Positions 45,599 to 54,169 of a DNA stretch of 64,000 bases are shown one piece after another. Within the stretch, counting starts at the first letter, position 1; every line of letters begins with the position of its first letter. The position numbers were made by a program, and so were the translations under genes. The stretch covers positions 434,001 to 498,000 of the forward strand of contig NZ_LHVE01000007.1 of the NCBI RefSeq assembly GCF_001269655.1. The letters run 5' to 3'. A model generated the notes under the pieces. The model did not search any database. It was not told the origin of the DNA and saw nothing but the letters and a program-made list of their open reading frames with translations. Origin of the DNA: Pseudomonas thivervalensis. Its GTDB lineage: Bacteria; Pseudomonadota; Gammaproteobacteria; Pseudomonadales; Pseudomonadaceae.

Positions 45599-47359
45599 AT
45601 GACTGCTTCGATGGATAAGAAGTACCGCAGGGCCGTTGACGCCGCCGCGATTTTTTCCGAGACCGATCTGAGCGGGCGCATTACCTACGTCAACGATCAA
45701 TTTTGCAGCCTTTTTGGTTACCGACGCGATGAGTTGCTGGGCGCCAACCATCGCCTGCTCAATTCCGGCCAGCACCCTGGCGAGTTCTTCAGCGCCATGT
45801 GGCGCACCATTGCCCTGGGCCAGGTCTGGAAAGGGGAAATCTGCAACCGGGCCAAGGACGGCACGCTGCACTGGGTCGACACCACCCTGGTGCCGGTGAT
45901 CGACGACGAGACCGGCCAGATCGAGCGCTACCTGGCGATTCGCTTCGATGTCAGCGAAAAGCGTCGCCTGCTGCATTCGCTGCAATGGCGGGTCGGTCAC
46001 GATGTGCTGACCGGGCTGCCGAATCGTACTTATCTGTCGGATCTGCTGGACCAGGCCCTGGAGTTTTCCCGCGCGGAGAACCTGCCCCTGGCGGTGTGCA
46101 TGCTCGACCTCGATGGCTTCAAGGCGGTCAATGACGGCTATGGTCATGCCAGCGGTGATCGGCTGCTGGTGGAGGTCGCCAGGCGCCTGCGCAGCATCGT
46201 GCGTGGCGAGGACGTGGTGGCGCGGCTGGGCGGGGACGAGTTCGTGCTGGTGTTGCGCCATGTGCGCGGGATGGAAGAGCTGCACGCCGCGTTGAACCGG
46301 GTGTTGATTGCCGTCTCCATGCCGTATGGCATTGATGGCAAGGACATCAAGGTCTTCGCCAGTATTGGCGTCACATTGTTCCCGTGGGACAACGAAGACG
46401 CCGAGACCTTGTTGCGTCACGCCGACCAGGCGATGTACGTGGTCAAGCAAAGCGGCCGCAATCGTTTCCACTTGTTCGATGTGTCTCGGGACAAGGAAGT
46501 ACGGGCCACTTACCAGACGGTCGAGCGGGTCCGCCAGGCATTGGCCGATAACGAACTGCGGCTGCATTTCCAGCCAAAGGTCAATATGCGTCATGGCACT
46601 GTGGTCGGCCTGGAGGCGCTGCTGCGCTGGAAGCATCCGCAACGTGGCCTGGTGCCGCCTCGGGAGTTCCTGCCCCTGGTGGAAGAGACTGACCTGATCG
46701 TCGAGATCGGCGAGTGGGTCATGGAACAGGTCTTGATCCAGTTGCAGCAATGGCAGCAAGTGGGGCAGGGCTGGCCGGTGAGCATCAATATCTCGGCGCG
46801 GCATTTCCAGCGGGCGGACTTTGTCGAGCGGCTGCGGCAGGTGTTGGAGCGGCATCCGGCGGTGTCGCCACACCTGTTGGATCTGCAGATCGTCGAGTCC
46901 GTCGCCGTGGAGAATCTTGCCCACGTCAGCGCCTGCCTCCAGGCATGCCAGGCGTTGGGCGTGGGTTTTTCCCTGGGCGGTTTCGGCACCGGCTATTGCT
47001 CGCTCAATGACCTCAAGCACCTGCGCACGCAAACCATCAAGATCGACAAGACTTTCGTTCGCGACATTCTCGATGACCGCGACGACCTGGCGCTGACCGA
47101 AGCGGTGATCGGCCTGGCCCGGGCGTTTGGCCGCGAGGTGGTCGCCGAGGGGCTGGACAGCCTGGAGCATGGCCAGTTGCTATTGAGCCTGGGTTGCGAG
47201 GTGGCACAAGGTTATTTCATCGCCCGGCCCATGCCGCCCGAACAGATACCCGCCTGGGTGCAGGGGTTCATCCCACCTTCGCAATGGCAACAGCGGCCCG
47301 GCGATCAGGGCGAGGGCGCCTCGCTCCTGGCTCGCGATGCTTCACTGCGGCCAGTGTAA
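45599..47359 (+). CDS. PAS-GGDEF-EAL protein with degenerate EAL
   Basis: A cytoplasmic protein of about 586 residues: PAS at about 10-125 (IFSETDLSGRITYVNDQFCS), GGDEF at about 130-295, EAL at about 310-560. GGDEF is intact (residues 211-215) and RGED five residues before it is an inhibitory site, so c-di-GMP synthesis is likely. The EAL domain keeps EALLRW (339) and NIS, but the usual DDFGTG is GGFGTG (Gly460, Gly461), and the metal-binding glutamate of the E-x-T-E-S motif is Gln430 (LQIVES). Phosphodiesterase activity is therefore doubtful. Start is uncertain: ATG at 45599 or 45611. The last 55 bases overlap the opposing gene. Confidence 0.88.
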   Translation: MTASMDKKYRRAVDAAAIFSETDLSGRITYVNDQFCSLFGYRRDELLGANHRLLNSGQHPGEFFSAMWRTIALGQVWKGEICNRAKDGTLHWVDTTLVPVIDDETGQIERYLAIRFDVSEKRRLLHSLQWRVGHDVLTGLPNRTYLSDLLDQALEFSRAENLPLAVCMLDLDGFKAVNDGYGHASGDRLLVEVARRLRSIVRGEDVVARLGGDEFVLVLRHVRGMEELHAALNRVLIAVSMPYGIDGKDIKVFASIGVTLFPWDNEDAETLLRHADQAMYVVKQSGRNRFHLFDVSRDKEVRATYQTVERVRQALADNELRLHFQPKVNMRHGTVVGLEALLRWKHPQRGLVPPREFLPLVEETDLIVEIGEWVMEQVLIQLQQWQQVGQGWPVSINISARHFQRADFVERLRQVLERHPAVSPHLLDLQIVESVAVENLAHVSACLQACQALGVGFSLGGFGTGYCSLNDLKHLRTQTIKIDKTFVRDILDDRDDLALTEAVIGLARAFGREVVAEGLDSLEHGQLLLSLGCEVAQGYFIARPMPPEQIPAWVQGFIPPSQWQQRPGDQGEGASLLARDASLRPV

Positions 47360-48075
47360 AGCTGGATGATCGCGTCGATCTCTCCGGACGTCTTCATGTT
47401 CAGCAGTGTTCTCAGAATGCGCTGTGCGGGAATGTCCGCATCGTTGCGCACGTAGCAACTCAACTGCTGTTCCTGCAGGACAGCCACCTCATGAAGTTGC
47501 CGGTCTGTGGCGTGACGTTGATTGAACCAGTCCAGCGCCCATTGGTTGGTGACCCCATAGCGATAACGCCCGGCCAGCAGTTTCGCCAGCACTTGTTCCT
47601 GGCTGCGGGCATCGTCGCGGTGCAGTTGACCGGTGTCGAACAAGGGTTGCAAGGTCGGGTAGCTATAGCCGAGCACTGTGCCGATGGCTTGGTGCGACAG
47701 CGTTGCTGGCGTGACCGCCGCCGTCGCGCTGATCGGGGCGACGAGCAGGTCGCGCTGGAAAAACAACGGGATGCTCCACAGGTAATCGCCATTGTTTTTT
47801 ACCCAATCGGGGCTGACATAGCAGCGCATGTCGATCTCGCCATGTTCCATGGCGCCGTCGAGCCGGGCGCGGGACAGGACGTGGAATTGCGCCGGCCTTC
47901 CTACCCGGGTCGCCAGGCTGGTCATGATATCGGGAATGATGCCCTGGGTCGGACGGCCTCGTTCGATCTGCACCATGGGCATCGCCCAGCCGTCGGTAAT
48001 GGCGAAACGCAAGGGGGCCTCTTCGGCAAGACAACTGGTCCCCAACAACAGCAAAGCCCCCATGGCTGAGCGCAT
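47305..48075 (-). CDS. Periplasmic solute-binding protein, transporter family 3-like
   Basis: A protein of 256 residues with an N-terminal signal peptide ending near residue 17-18 (MRSAMGALLLLGTSCLAEEA). A lipobox-like LGTSC is seen, but the residues around it do not make a clean lipoprotein site. The rest resembles an amino-acid binding protein (LRFAITDGWAMPMVQ, GIIPDIMTSLATRVGR, IGTVLGYSYPTL, LLAGRYRYGVTNQWALDWF). No permease or ATPase gene is adjacent, so it may work in sensing. It converges with the GGDEF-EAL gene and overlaps it by 55 bases. GGGAGAG precedes the ATG. Confidence 0.82.
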   Translation of the reverse strand: MRSAMGALLLLGTSCLAEEAPLRFAITDGWAMPMVQIERGRPTQGIIPDIMTSLATRVGRPAQFHVLSRARLDGAMEHGEIDMRCYVSPDWVKNNGDYLWSIPLFFQRDLLVAPISATAAVTPATLSHQAIGTVLGYSYPTLQPLFDTGQLHRDDARSQEQVLAKLLAGRYRYGVTNQWALDWFNQRHATDRQLHEVAVLQEQQLSCYVRNDADIPAQRILRTLLNMKTSGEIDAIIQLYTGRSEASRARSEAPSP

Positions 48076-48219
48076 AAACTCTCCCTGACTGTGTAAAACC
48101 GCGTCGACAACCGAGCTCCCCAACCAAGCTTAGTCAGATTAGACGAGCACACCGGATGCAATTTCGCCCCTGCTCCGCTAGCATTAGCCGCTTATGTTCC
48201 TTCGTTGCGACGGTTTTCG

Positions 48220-50301
48220 ATGAGTTATCAGGTTCTTGCACGTAAATGGCGTCCGCGCTCGTTCCGCGAAATGGTCGGCCAGACCCATGTGCTCAAGGCT
48301 CTGATCAATGCCTTGGACAGCCAGCGGCTGCACCATGCCTACCTGTTCACCGGGACCCGTGGCGTGGGCAAGACCACCATCGCGCGGATCATCGCCAAAT
48401 GCCTGAACTGCGAAACCGGCATCACTTCGACGCCTTGTGGCGAGTGTTCGGTCTGCCGTGAAATCGACGAGGGCCGCTTCGTCGACCTGATCGAGATCGA
48501 CGCCGCCAGCCGCACCAAGGTCGAAGACACCCGCGAACTGCTCGACAACGTGCAGTACGCCCCGAGCCGTGGGCGCTTCAAGGTCTACCTGATCGACGAA
48601 GTGCACATGCTCTCCAGCCATTCCTTCAATGCGCTGCTCAAGACTCTTGAAGAGCCGCCGCCCTACGTCAAGTTCATCCTGGCAACCACCGATCCGCAGA
48701 AACTTCCTGCAACGATTCTGTCGCGGTGCCTGCAGTTCTCCCTGAAGAACATGACGCCGGAACGGGTGGTCGAGCACCTGACCCACGTACTGGGCGTCGA
48801 GAACGTGCCATTCGAAGACGATGCGCTGTGGCTGCTGGGCCGCGCTGCCGATGGTTCGATGCGCGACGCCATGAGCCTGACCGACCAGGCCATTGCTTTC
48901 GGCGAAGGCAAGGTCATGGCCGCCGATGTCCGGGCGATGCTCGGCACCCTCGACCACGGCCAGGTCTATGACGTCCTGCATGCGCTGATCGAAGGCGACG
49001 CCAAGGCGCTGCTCGAGGCGGTGCGTCACCTGGCCGAGCAGGGCCCGGACTGGAATGGCGTGCTCTCGGAAATTCTCAACGTGCTGCACCGTGTCGCCAT
49101 CGCCCAGGCGTTGCCTGAAGGCGTCGACAACGGCCATGGCGACCGTGATCGCGTATTGGCCCTGGCCCAGGCGCTGCCGGCCGAAGACGTGCAGTTCTAT
49201 TACCAGATGGGCCTGATCGGCCGTCGTGACCTGCCCCTGGCGCCGGATCCGCGAGGTGGCTTCGAAATGGTCCTGCTGCGAATGCTGGCGTTCCGGCCAG
49301 CCGACACGGCGGACGCGCCGAGGCAAGCGCTAAAGCCAGTGGGGATCAGCCAGGCCACAGCTGATTCCGCCAAGCCAGTGGCTGCCGCGCCCGTCGTTGC
49401 GCCGGCAGCGGTTTCGGCTCCGGCCGCGCAGGCACCTGTCGCTCAACCAACTCCGGCGCCGGCACCTGTCGTCCCGACGCCTGAGCCGGAACCCGAGCCG
49501 GTCGTCGAGGCGCAGCCTGAGCCCGTCATCGAAGAAGTCATCGATCTGCCTTGGAACGACCCGGTCGAGCCGGAAGTGGTCCAGCAGCCGGTCTTCGAGC
49601 CGGTGTTGGAGACCGTCGCCGAGCCGCCTGAGTTGTCGCCGATGCCGCTGCCGACGCCGGACAGCGTGGTGCCCGATGCGCCGGAGTGGGTCGCCGCGCC
49701 AGTGCCCGAGCCGACGGTGGCCGACGTCGATGTCGCCACGCCGGGCATCGACCTGGACGACGAGCCGCCGCTGGACGAGGACTACATCGAGCCGGACATG
49801 GATTCGGCCTACAGCTACCTGGACGACCTGGCCAGCGAGCACGCCGCCGAACCGGCCCCGGAGCCCGAGCCGGAGCCGGCGGCGATGCCGGCCACCGGGC
49901 TGGCCCTGCAATGGCTGGAACTGTTCCCTAAACTGCCGATCAGTGGCATGACCGGCAGCATCGCCGCCAACTGCACGCTGATCGCCGTGGAAGGCGACCA
50001 CTGGCTGCTGCACCTGGATCCGGCCCACAGCGCATTGTTCAACGCGACCCAGCAACGTCGCCTCAACGATGCGCTGAACCAGTACCACCAGCGTACCCTG
50101 ACGTTGACCATCGAGCTGATCAAGCCCGAGCAGGAGACCCCGGCCCAAGCCGCGTCCCGCCGCCGTGCCGACCGTCAGCGCGAGGCCGAGGAATCGATTC
50201 ACGGCGATCCATTCATCCAGCAGATGATGCAACAGTTCGGCGCTGTGGTCCGTCACGATACTATCGAACCTGTCGAGGCCCCGGTCACCCAGGGCTCATA
50301 A
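48220..50301 (+). CDS. dnaX: DNA polymerase III subunits gamma/tau
   Basis: The clamp-loader ATPase of 693 residues. Walker A is GTRGVGKTTIAR (about 45), followed by the four-cysteine zinc site (CLNCETGITSTPCGECSVC), Walker B region DEVHMLS and the SRC motif (ILSRCLQF). After residue ~365 there is a long Pro/Val/Glu-rich stretch to about 560, then the tau-specific C-terminal domain (about 565-690) that contacts polymerase alpha and helicase. I see no A-AAA-AAG slippery site near the domain border, so an E. coli-like frameshift to gamma is not evident. The ATG at 48220 gives the family N-terminus MSYQVLARKWRPRSF. Confidence 0.96.
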   Translation: MSYQVLARKWRPRSFREMVGQTHVLKALINALDSQRLHHAYLFTGTRGVGKTTIARIIAKCLNCETGITSTPCGECSVCREIDEGRFVDLIEIDAASRTKVEDTRELLDNVQYAPSRGRFKVYLIDEVHMLSSHSFNALLKTLEEPPPYVKFILATTDPQKLPATILSRCLQFSLKNMTPERVVEHLTHVLGVENVPFEDDALWLLGRAADGSMRDAMSLTDQAIAFGEGKVMAADVRAMLGTLDHGQVYDVLHALIEGDAKALLEAVRHLAEQGPDWNGVLSEILNVLHRVAIAQALPEGVDNGHGDRDRVLALAQALPAEDVQFYYQMGLIGRRDLPLAPDPRGGFEMVLLRMLAFRPADTADAPRQALKPVGISQATADSAKPVAAAPVVAPAAVSAPAAQAPVAQPTPAPAPVVPTPEPEPEPVVEAQPEPVIEEVIDLPWNDPVEPEVVQQPVFEPVLETVAEPPELSPMPLPTPDSVVPDAPEWVAAPVPEPTVADVDVATPGIDLDDEPPLDEDYIEPDMDSAYSYLDDLASEHAAEPAPEPEPEPAAMPATGLALQWLELFPKLPISGMTGSIAANCTLIAVEGDHWLLHLDPAHSALFNATQQRRLNDALNQYHQRTLTLTIELIKPEQETPAQAASRRRADRQREAEESIHGDPFIQQMMQQFGAVVRHDTIEPVEAPVTQGS

Positions 50302-50365
50302 CTGAAGGCGCCGGGCCGAACGGGCCGGGCGCGTTGTTTATCCAAGTACTTTCGAGGTGATTCCC

Positions 50366-50704
50366 ATGATGAAAGGTGGCATGGCCGGCCTGATGAAGCA
50401 GGCGCAGCAGATGCAGGAAAAAATGGCCAAGATGCAGGAAGAACTGGCCAACGCCGAAGTCACCGGCAAGTCCGGCGGCGATATGGTGACCGTGGTCATG
50501 ACCGGTCGCCACGACATCAAGCGCGTCAGCATCGACCCAAGCGTGGTCGAAGGCCTGAGCGAAGACGACAAGGAAATGCTCGAAGCCTTGTTCGCCGCCG
50601 CCGTCAATGACGCGGTGCGCAAGATCGAAGCCAACAGCCAGGACAAGATGTCTGGCATGACGGCTGGCATGCAACTGCCGCCGGGCATGAAACTGCCGTT
50701 CTGA
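50366..50704 (+). CDS. ybaB: YbaB/EbfC nucleoid-associated protein
   Basis: A small DNA-binding protein of 112 residues, [20 protein letters not shown] at the start and [15 protein letters not shown] at the end, both diagnostic. It binds DNA as a dimer and is part of the conserved dnaX-ybaB-recR neighbourhood. Of two possible ATGs (50357 and 50366) the second has GAGGTGA at the correct distance. A terminator follows about 30 bases after the stop. Confidence 0.95.
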   Translation: MMKGGMAGLMKQAQQMQEKMAKMQEELANAEVTGKSGGDMVTVVMTGRHDIKRVSIDPSVVEGLSEDDKEMLEALFAAAVNDAVRKIEANSQDKMSGMTAGMQLPPGMKLPF

Positions 50705-50735
50705 TTCGCCATCCCGGTCGGGATGGGCTACACAC

Positions 50736-50763
50736 AATGCCAGGCATCGCGCCTGGCATTTTT
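50736..50763 (+). terminator. Rho-independent terminator of dnaX-ybaB
   Basis: AATGCCAGGC and GCCTGGCATT pair around ATCGC, followed by TTTT. It separates dnaX-ybaB from the oxidoreductase and recR, so recR is not in the same simple unit here. Confidence 0.9.
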
Positions 50764-50879
50764 GTTTCTGTCTCAGATATAGCGGTCGCTGCGGTCCAAC
50801 TGAACAAACATCGAACGCCGCCCCCTCGGCAATGGTCTGCTCCCTATACGTGCCACTCAACGATCAAGGAGACGCTTCC

Positions 50880-51914
50880 ATGTCACAAGCATCGACCACC
50901 AACCAGCGCATCGTCCTGGCCTCGCGTCCCCACGGAGCCCCGAACCCGGACAATTTCCGCCTGGAGCACGTGACGCTACCGGACCTGGCGCAAGGGCAGA
51001 TCCTGCTCAAGACCTTGTTCCTGTCCCTGGACCCCTACATGCGTGGACGCATGAGTGACGCACCTTCCTACGCCGCTCCGGTGGAAATCGACGAAGTGAT
51101 GACTGGCGGCGCCGTCAGTCGCGTCGAGCGTTCGACGCATCCGAAATTCCAGGAGGGCGATCTGGTGGTCGGCGCTACGGGATGGCAAACCCACAGCATC
51201 AGCGACGGGCGCAACGTCATGCCCATTCCCTCCGGGCTGCCCAGTCCATCGATGGCCCTGGGTGTGTTGGGCATGCCGGGCATGACCGCTTACATGGGGC
51301 TGACGGACATTGGCCAGCCCAAGGCAGGGGAAACCTTGGTGGTCGCGGCGGCTTCGGGTGCCGTGGGCTCGGTGGTTGGCCAGGTGGCGAAGATCAAGGG
51401 CCTGCGGGTCGTCGGGGTCGCAGGGGGTAGCGAGAAATGCAAGTACGTGGTCGACGAGCTGGGCTTTGATGCCTGTGTCGACCACAAGAGCGCGAATTTT
51501 GCCGAGGAACTGGCACGGGCCTGTGACAAGGGCATCGACATCTATTACGAAAACGTCGGCGGCGAGGTCTTCGATGCCGTCGTGCCGTTGCTCAACGCCA
51601 AGGCGCGGATCCCGCTCTGTGGCCTGATCGCGTCCTACAACGATCATCAAACGCCGAGCGGTCCGGATCGCTTGCCGCAACTGCAGCGCACCTTGCTGAC
51701 CAAGCGCGTGCGGATCCAGGGGTTTATTGTGTTTGACGACTACGGTGATCGTCAGCCGGAGTTCGTCAGTGCCATGGCTCCGTGGGTGCGCGACGGCAAG
51801 GTCAAGTTCCGCGAGGACGTGGTCGACGGCCTGGAAAATGCGCCACAGGCGTTTATCGGCCTGTTGGAAGGGCGCAACTTCGGCAAGTTGGTGGTGCGGG
51901 TCGCCCAGGATTGA
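50880..51914 (+). CDS. NADP-dependent oxidoreductase, zinc-free MDR family
   Basis: A medium-chain dehydrogenase/reductase of 344 residues similar to NADPH-dependent leukotriene/curcumin reductases and double-bond reductases. Seen are LSLDPYMRGRMSD at about 45, GMPGMTAYMGL at about 130, the nucleotide-binding AASGAVGSVVGQVAKIKGLR and GSEKCKYVVDELGFD, and IDIYYENVGGEVFD. No zinc-binding cysteines typical of alcohol dehydrogenases are present. AAGGAGA stands seven bases before the ATG. It is inserted between ybaB and recR. The substrate is not predictable. Confidence 0.9.
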   Translation: MSQASTTNQRIVLASRPHGAPNPDNFRLEHVTLPDLAQGQILLKTLFLSLDPYMRGRMSDAPSYAAPVEIDEVMTGGAVSRVERSTHPKFQEGDLVVGATGWQTHSISDGRNVMPIPSGLPSPSMALGVLGMPGMTAYMGLTDIGQPKAGETLVVAAASGAVGSVVGQVAKIKGLRVVGVAGGSEKCKYVVDELGFDACVDHKSANFAEELARACDKGIDIYYENVGGEVFDAVVPLLNAKARIPLCGLIASYNDHQTPSGPDRLPQLQRTLLTKRVRIQGFIVFDDYGDRQPEFVSAMAPWVRDGKVKFREDVVDGLENAPQAFIGLLEGRNFGKLVVRVAQD

Positions 51915-51980
51915 GTATTTGACGCTAATCGGAGGCGCGGGTATAAACCGCGTCTCGTTGTTATGTCGGACATTTCCTCC

Positions 51981-52583
51981 ATGAGCTTCAGCCCTTTGAT
52001 TCGCCAACTGATCGATGCCCTGCGAACGTTGCCGGGTGTGGGTCAGAAAACTGCCCAGCGCATGGCGTTGCAATTGCTCGAGCGTGATCGCAGCGGCGGT
52101 TCCCGCCTGGCCCAGGCCTTGAGTCAGGCCATGGAAGGCGTGGGGCATTGCCGTTTATGCCGCACCCTCACCGAAGACGACCTCTGCCCGCAATGTGCCG
52201 ATCCGCGTCGGGACGACAGCCTGCTCTGCGTGGTGGAAGGGCCGATGGACGTGTATGCCGTGGAGCAGACCGGTTTCCGTGGCCGTTATTTCGTGCTCAA
52301 GGGCCATTTATCCCCGCTCGACGGTTTGGGGCCCGAAGCCATCGGCATTCCACAGTTGATCGCGCGGATCGAAGAGGCGGGCACGTTTACGGAAGTCATC
52401 CTCGCCACGAACCCTACGGTCGAAGGCGAAGCCACCGCCCATTACATCGCCCAGTTGCTAAACAACAAAGGCCTGATCGCCTCTCGCATCGCCCACGGCG
52501 TGCCGTTGGGTGGGGAGCTGGAATTGGTGGACGGCGGGACGTTGGCGCACTCGTTTGCGGGGCGCAAGCCGATCGCCTTATAG
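51981..52583 (+). CDS. recR: Recombination mediator RecR
   Basis: A protein of 200 residues that acts with RecO and RecF to load RecA on gapped DNA. The N-terminal helix-hairpin-helix ([17 protein letters not shown]) is followed by a four-cysteine zinc finger ([16 protein letters not shown]) and a Toprim domain ([45 protein letters not shown]). Two in-frame ATGs exist, 51963 and 51981. The second gives the standard start [14 protein letters not shown]. Neither has a good ribosome site. Confidence 0.95.
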   Translation: MSFSPLIRQLIDALRTLPGVGQKTAQRMALQLLERDRSGGSRLAQALSQAMEGVGHCRLCRTLTEDDLCPQCADPRRDDSLLCVVEGPMDVYAVEQTGFRGRYFVLKGHLSPLDGLGPEAIGIPQLIARIEEAGTFTEVILATNPTVEGEATAHYIAQLLNNKGLIASRIAHGVPLGGELELVDGGTLAHSFAGRKPIAL

Positions 52584-52600
52584 CCGTCACCCTAACCCCC

Positions 52601-52693
52601 TGGTGGGAGCGAGCCTGCTCGCGATAGCGCTGCGTCAGCCAGCATTGATGTTGACTGACACACCGCTATCGCGAGCAGGCTCGCTCCCACAGG
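52601..52693. repeat. BIME: inverted REP pair
   Basis: GGTGGGAGCGAGCCTGCTCG CGATAGC and GCTATCGCGAGCAGGCTCGC TCCCAC, nearly perfect, between convergent recR and apt. Confidence 0.92.
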
Positions 52694-52715
52694 GGTTGTT
52701 CTTTGTTTACGAGGG

Positions 52716-53264
52716 TTATTTTTCGCTGAGCGAGAACTGCGTCAGGCAGAACGTCGGAATTCCCATGTCTTCCAGGCGCTGGGAGCCAAGCAGTTCCGGC
52801 AAATCAATGATCGCCGCGGCTTCGTGGACCTTGGCGCCCATGCGGCGGATCAGGTTGGCGGCGGCGATCAGCGTGCCGCCGGTGGCGATCAGGTCATCGA
52901 ACATCACCACTGAATCACCCTCGCACAGGCTGTCGGCGTGTACTTCGAGGAAGGCTTCGCCGTATTCGGTCTGGTAACCCTCGGCCAGCACGTCGGCCGG
53001 CAGCTTGCCTTGCTTGCGGAACAGGATCAGCGGCTTGTTCAACTGATAGGCCAGGATCGAGCCGATCAGGAAGCCGCGGGCATCCATCGCGCCAATATGG
53101 GTGAACTCAGCCTCGACATAGCGGTGGGCAAAGCTGTCCATGACCAGCCGCAAGGCGGTCGGGGATTGGAACAGGGGGGTAATGTCGCGAAAGATCACGC
53201 CGGGCTTGGGGAAATCGATCACTGGGCGGATCAGGGATTTGATGTCGAAGGAGTCAAAGACCAT
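52716..53264 (-). CDS. apt: Adenine phosphoribosyltransferase
   Basis: A purine-salvage enzyme of 182 residues that makes AMP from adenine and PRPP. The PRPP-binding motif is [13 protein letters not shown] at about 120-132. [10 protein letters not shown] and [14 protein letters not shown] are also family-typical. The ATG at 53264 gives [20 protein letters not shown]; a longer frame reaches back toward the anr stop but is not supported. It lies after anr on the same strand, as in P. aeruginosa. Confidence 0.95.
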   Translation of the reverse strand: MVFDSFDIKSLIRPVIDFPKPGVIFRDITPLFQSPTALRLVMDSFAHRYVEAEFTHIGAMDARGFLIGSILAYQLNKPLILFRKQGKLPADVLAEGYQTEYGEAFLEVHADSLCEGDSVVMFDDLIATGGTLIAAANLIRRMGAKVHEAAAIIDLPELLGSQRLEDMGIPTFCLTQFSLSEK

Positions 53265-53340
53265 CGTCGAGGTGTCCTGGCAGGGCTGCAAACGCGGCAG
53301 TATAGCGCGGCCAGGCCAATCCCTCAGCCGCGCAGGTTCA

Positions 53341-54075
53341 TCAGCCGTCGATCGAGCCGCCAGCCAGGGCGCAGAGCTGGATCGGGTCGAGAATGTGAAT
53401 TTCCTTGCCTTCGGCGGCAATCAACTCGTTCTGCTGGAAACGGGTGAACACCCGGGACACGGTTTCCACCGCCAGGCCCAGGTAATTGCCGATTTCGTTG
53501 CGCGACATGCTCAGGCGGAACTGGTTGGCCGAGAACCCGCGGGCACGGAAGCGTGCCGAGAGGTTGACCAGGAACGTGGCGATACGCTCGTCGGCGGTTT
53601 TTTTCGAGAGCAGCAGCATCATCTGCTGATCGTCACGGATTTCCCGGCTCATGACCCGCATCAACTGGCGGCGCAGTTGTGGCAGCTGTATGGCCAGCTC
53701 GTCCAGGCGATCGAAGGGAATTTCGCACACCGAAGTGGTTTCCAGCGCCTGGGCCGAGACCGGATGGGTCTCGGTGTCCATGCCGGACAGGCCCACCAGT
53801 TCGCTGGGCAGGTGGAAGCCGGTGAGCTGTTCTTCGCCGCCATCGCTCAAGTTGAAGGTTTTCAAGGCGCCCGAGCGCACGGCATAAACGGAATCGAACG
53901 CGTCGCCCTGGCGAAACAGGAATTCACCTTTTTTCAACGGGCGGCCCCGTTTGACGATGTCGTCCAGCGCGTCCATGTCCTCCAGATTCAACGAAAGTGG
54001 CAGGCAGAGGGGGGCCAGGCTGCAATCCTTGCAATGGGCCTGGTTGTGGGCGCGCAGTTTGACTGGCTCGGACAT
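53341..54075 (-). CDS. anr: Oxygen-sensing CRP/FNR regulator Anr
   Basis: A regulator of 244 residues. Cys15, Cys18, Cys24 and Cys117 form the set that holds the oxygen-labile [4Fe-4S] cluster in Anr/FNR. The cyclic-nucleotide-like domain spans about 30-150, and the C-terminal helix-turn-helix at about 185-225 contains the recognition stretch [14 protein letters not shown] with the E-xx-SR pattern of FNR proteins, which reads TTGAT-N4-ATCAA. It switches on low-oxygen respiration and heme genes. It sits beside hemN and the cbb3 cluster, where I find two matching boxes. Confidence 0.97.
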   Translation of the reverse strand: MSEPVKLRAHNQAHCKDCSLAPLCLPLSLNLEDMDALDDIVKRGRPLKKGEFLFRQGDAFDSVYAVRSGALKTFNLSDGGEEQLTGFHLPSELVGLSGMDTETHPVSAQALETTSVCEIPFDRLDELAIQLPQLRRQLMRVMSREIRDDQQMMLLLSKKTADERIATFLVNLSARFRARGFSANQFRLSMSRNEIGNYLGLAVETVSRVFTRFQQNELIAAEGKEIHILDPIQLCALAGGSIDG

Positions 54076-54169
54076 TTCTTAAATCCTTGTGGGAAATCAC
54101 ACATAAGGCGTAAGGGTACCCCAGCTCAGGGACTCCGGCCAGTGCGCTTGCCTCGTCAAATTGTCGCGC

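Noticed and set aside
50306..50332. Terminator between dnaX and ybaB
   Set aside because: GCGCCGGGCC/GGCCGGGCGC can pair imperfectly but no T run follows; probably at most a weak pause hairpin.
54076..54169. Anr autoregulatory box upstream of anr
   Set aside because: I looked for TTGAT-N4-ATCAA in this gap and found only loose half-sites.
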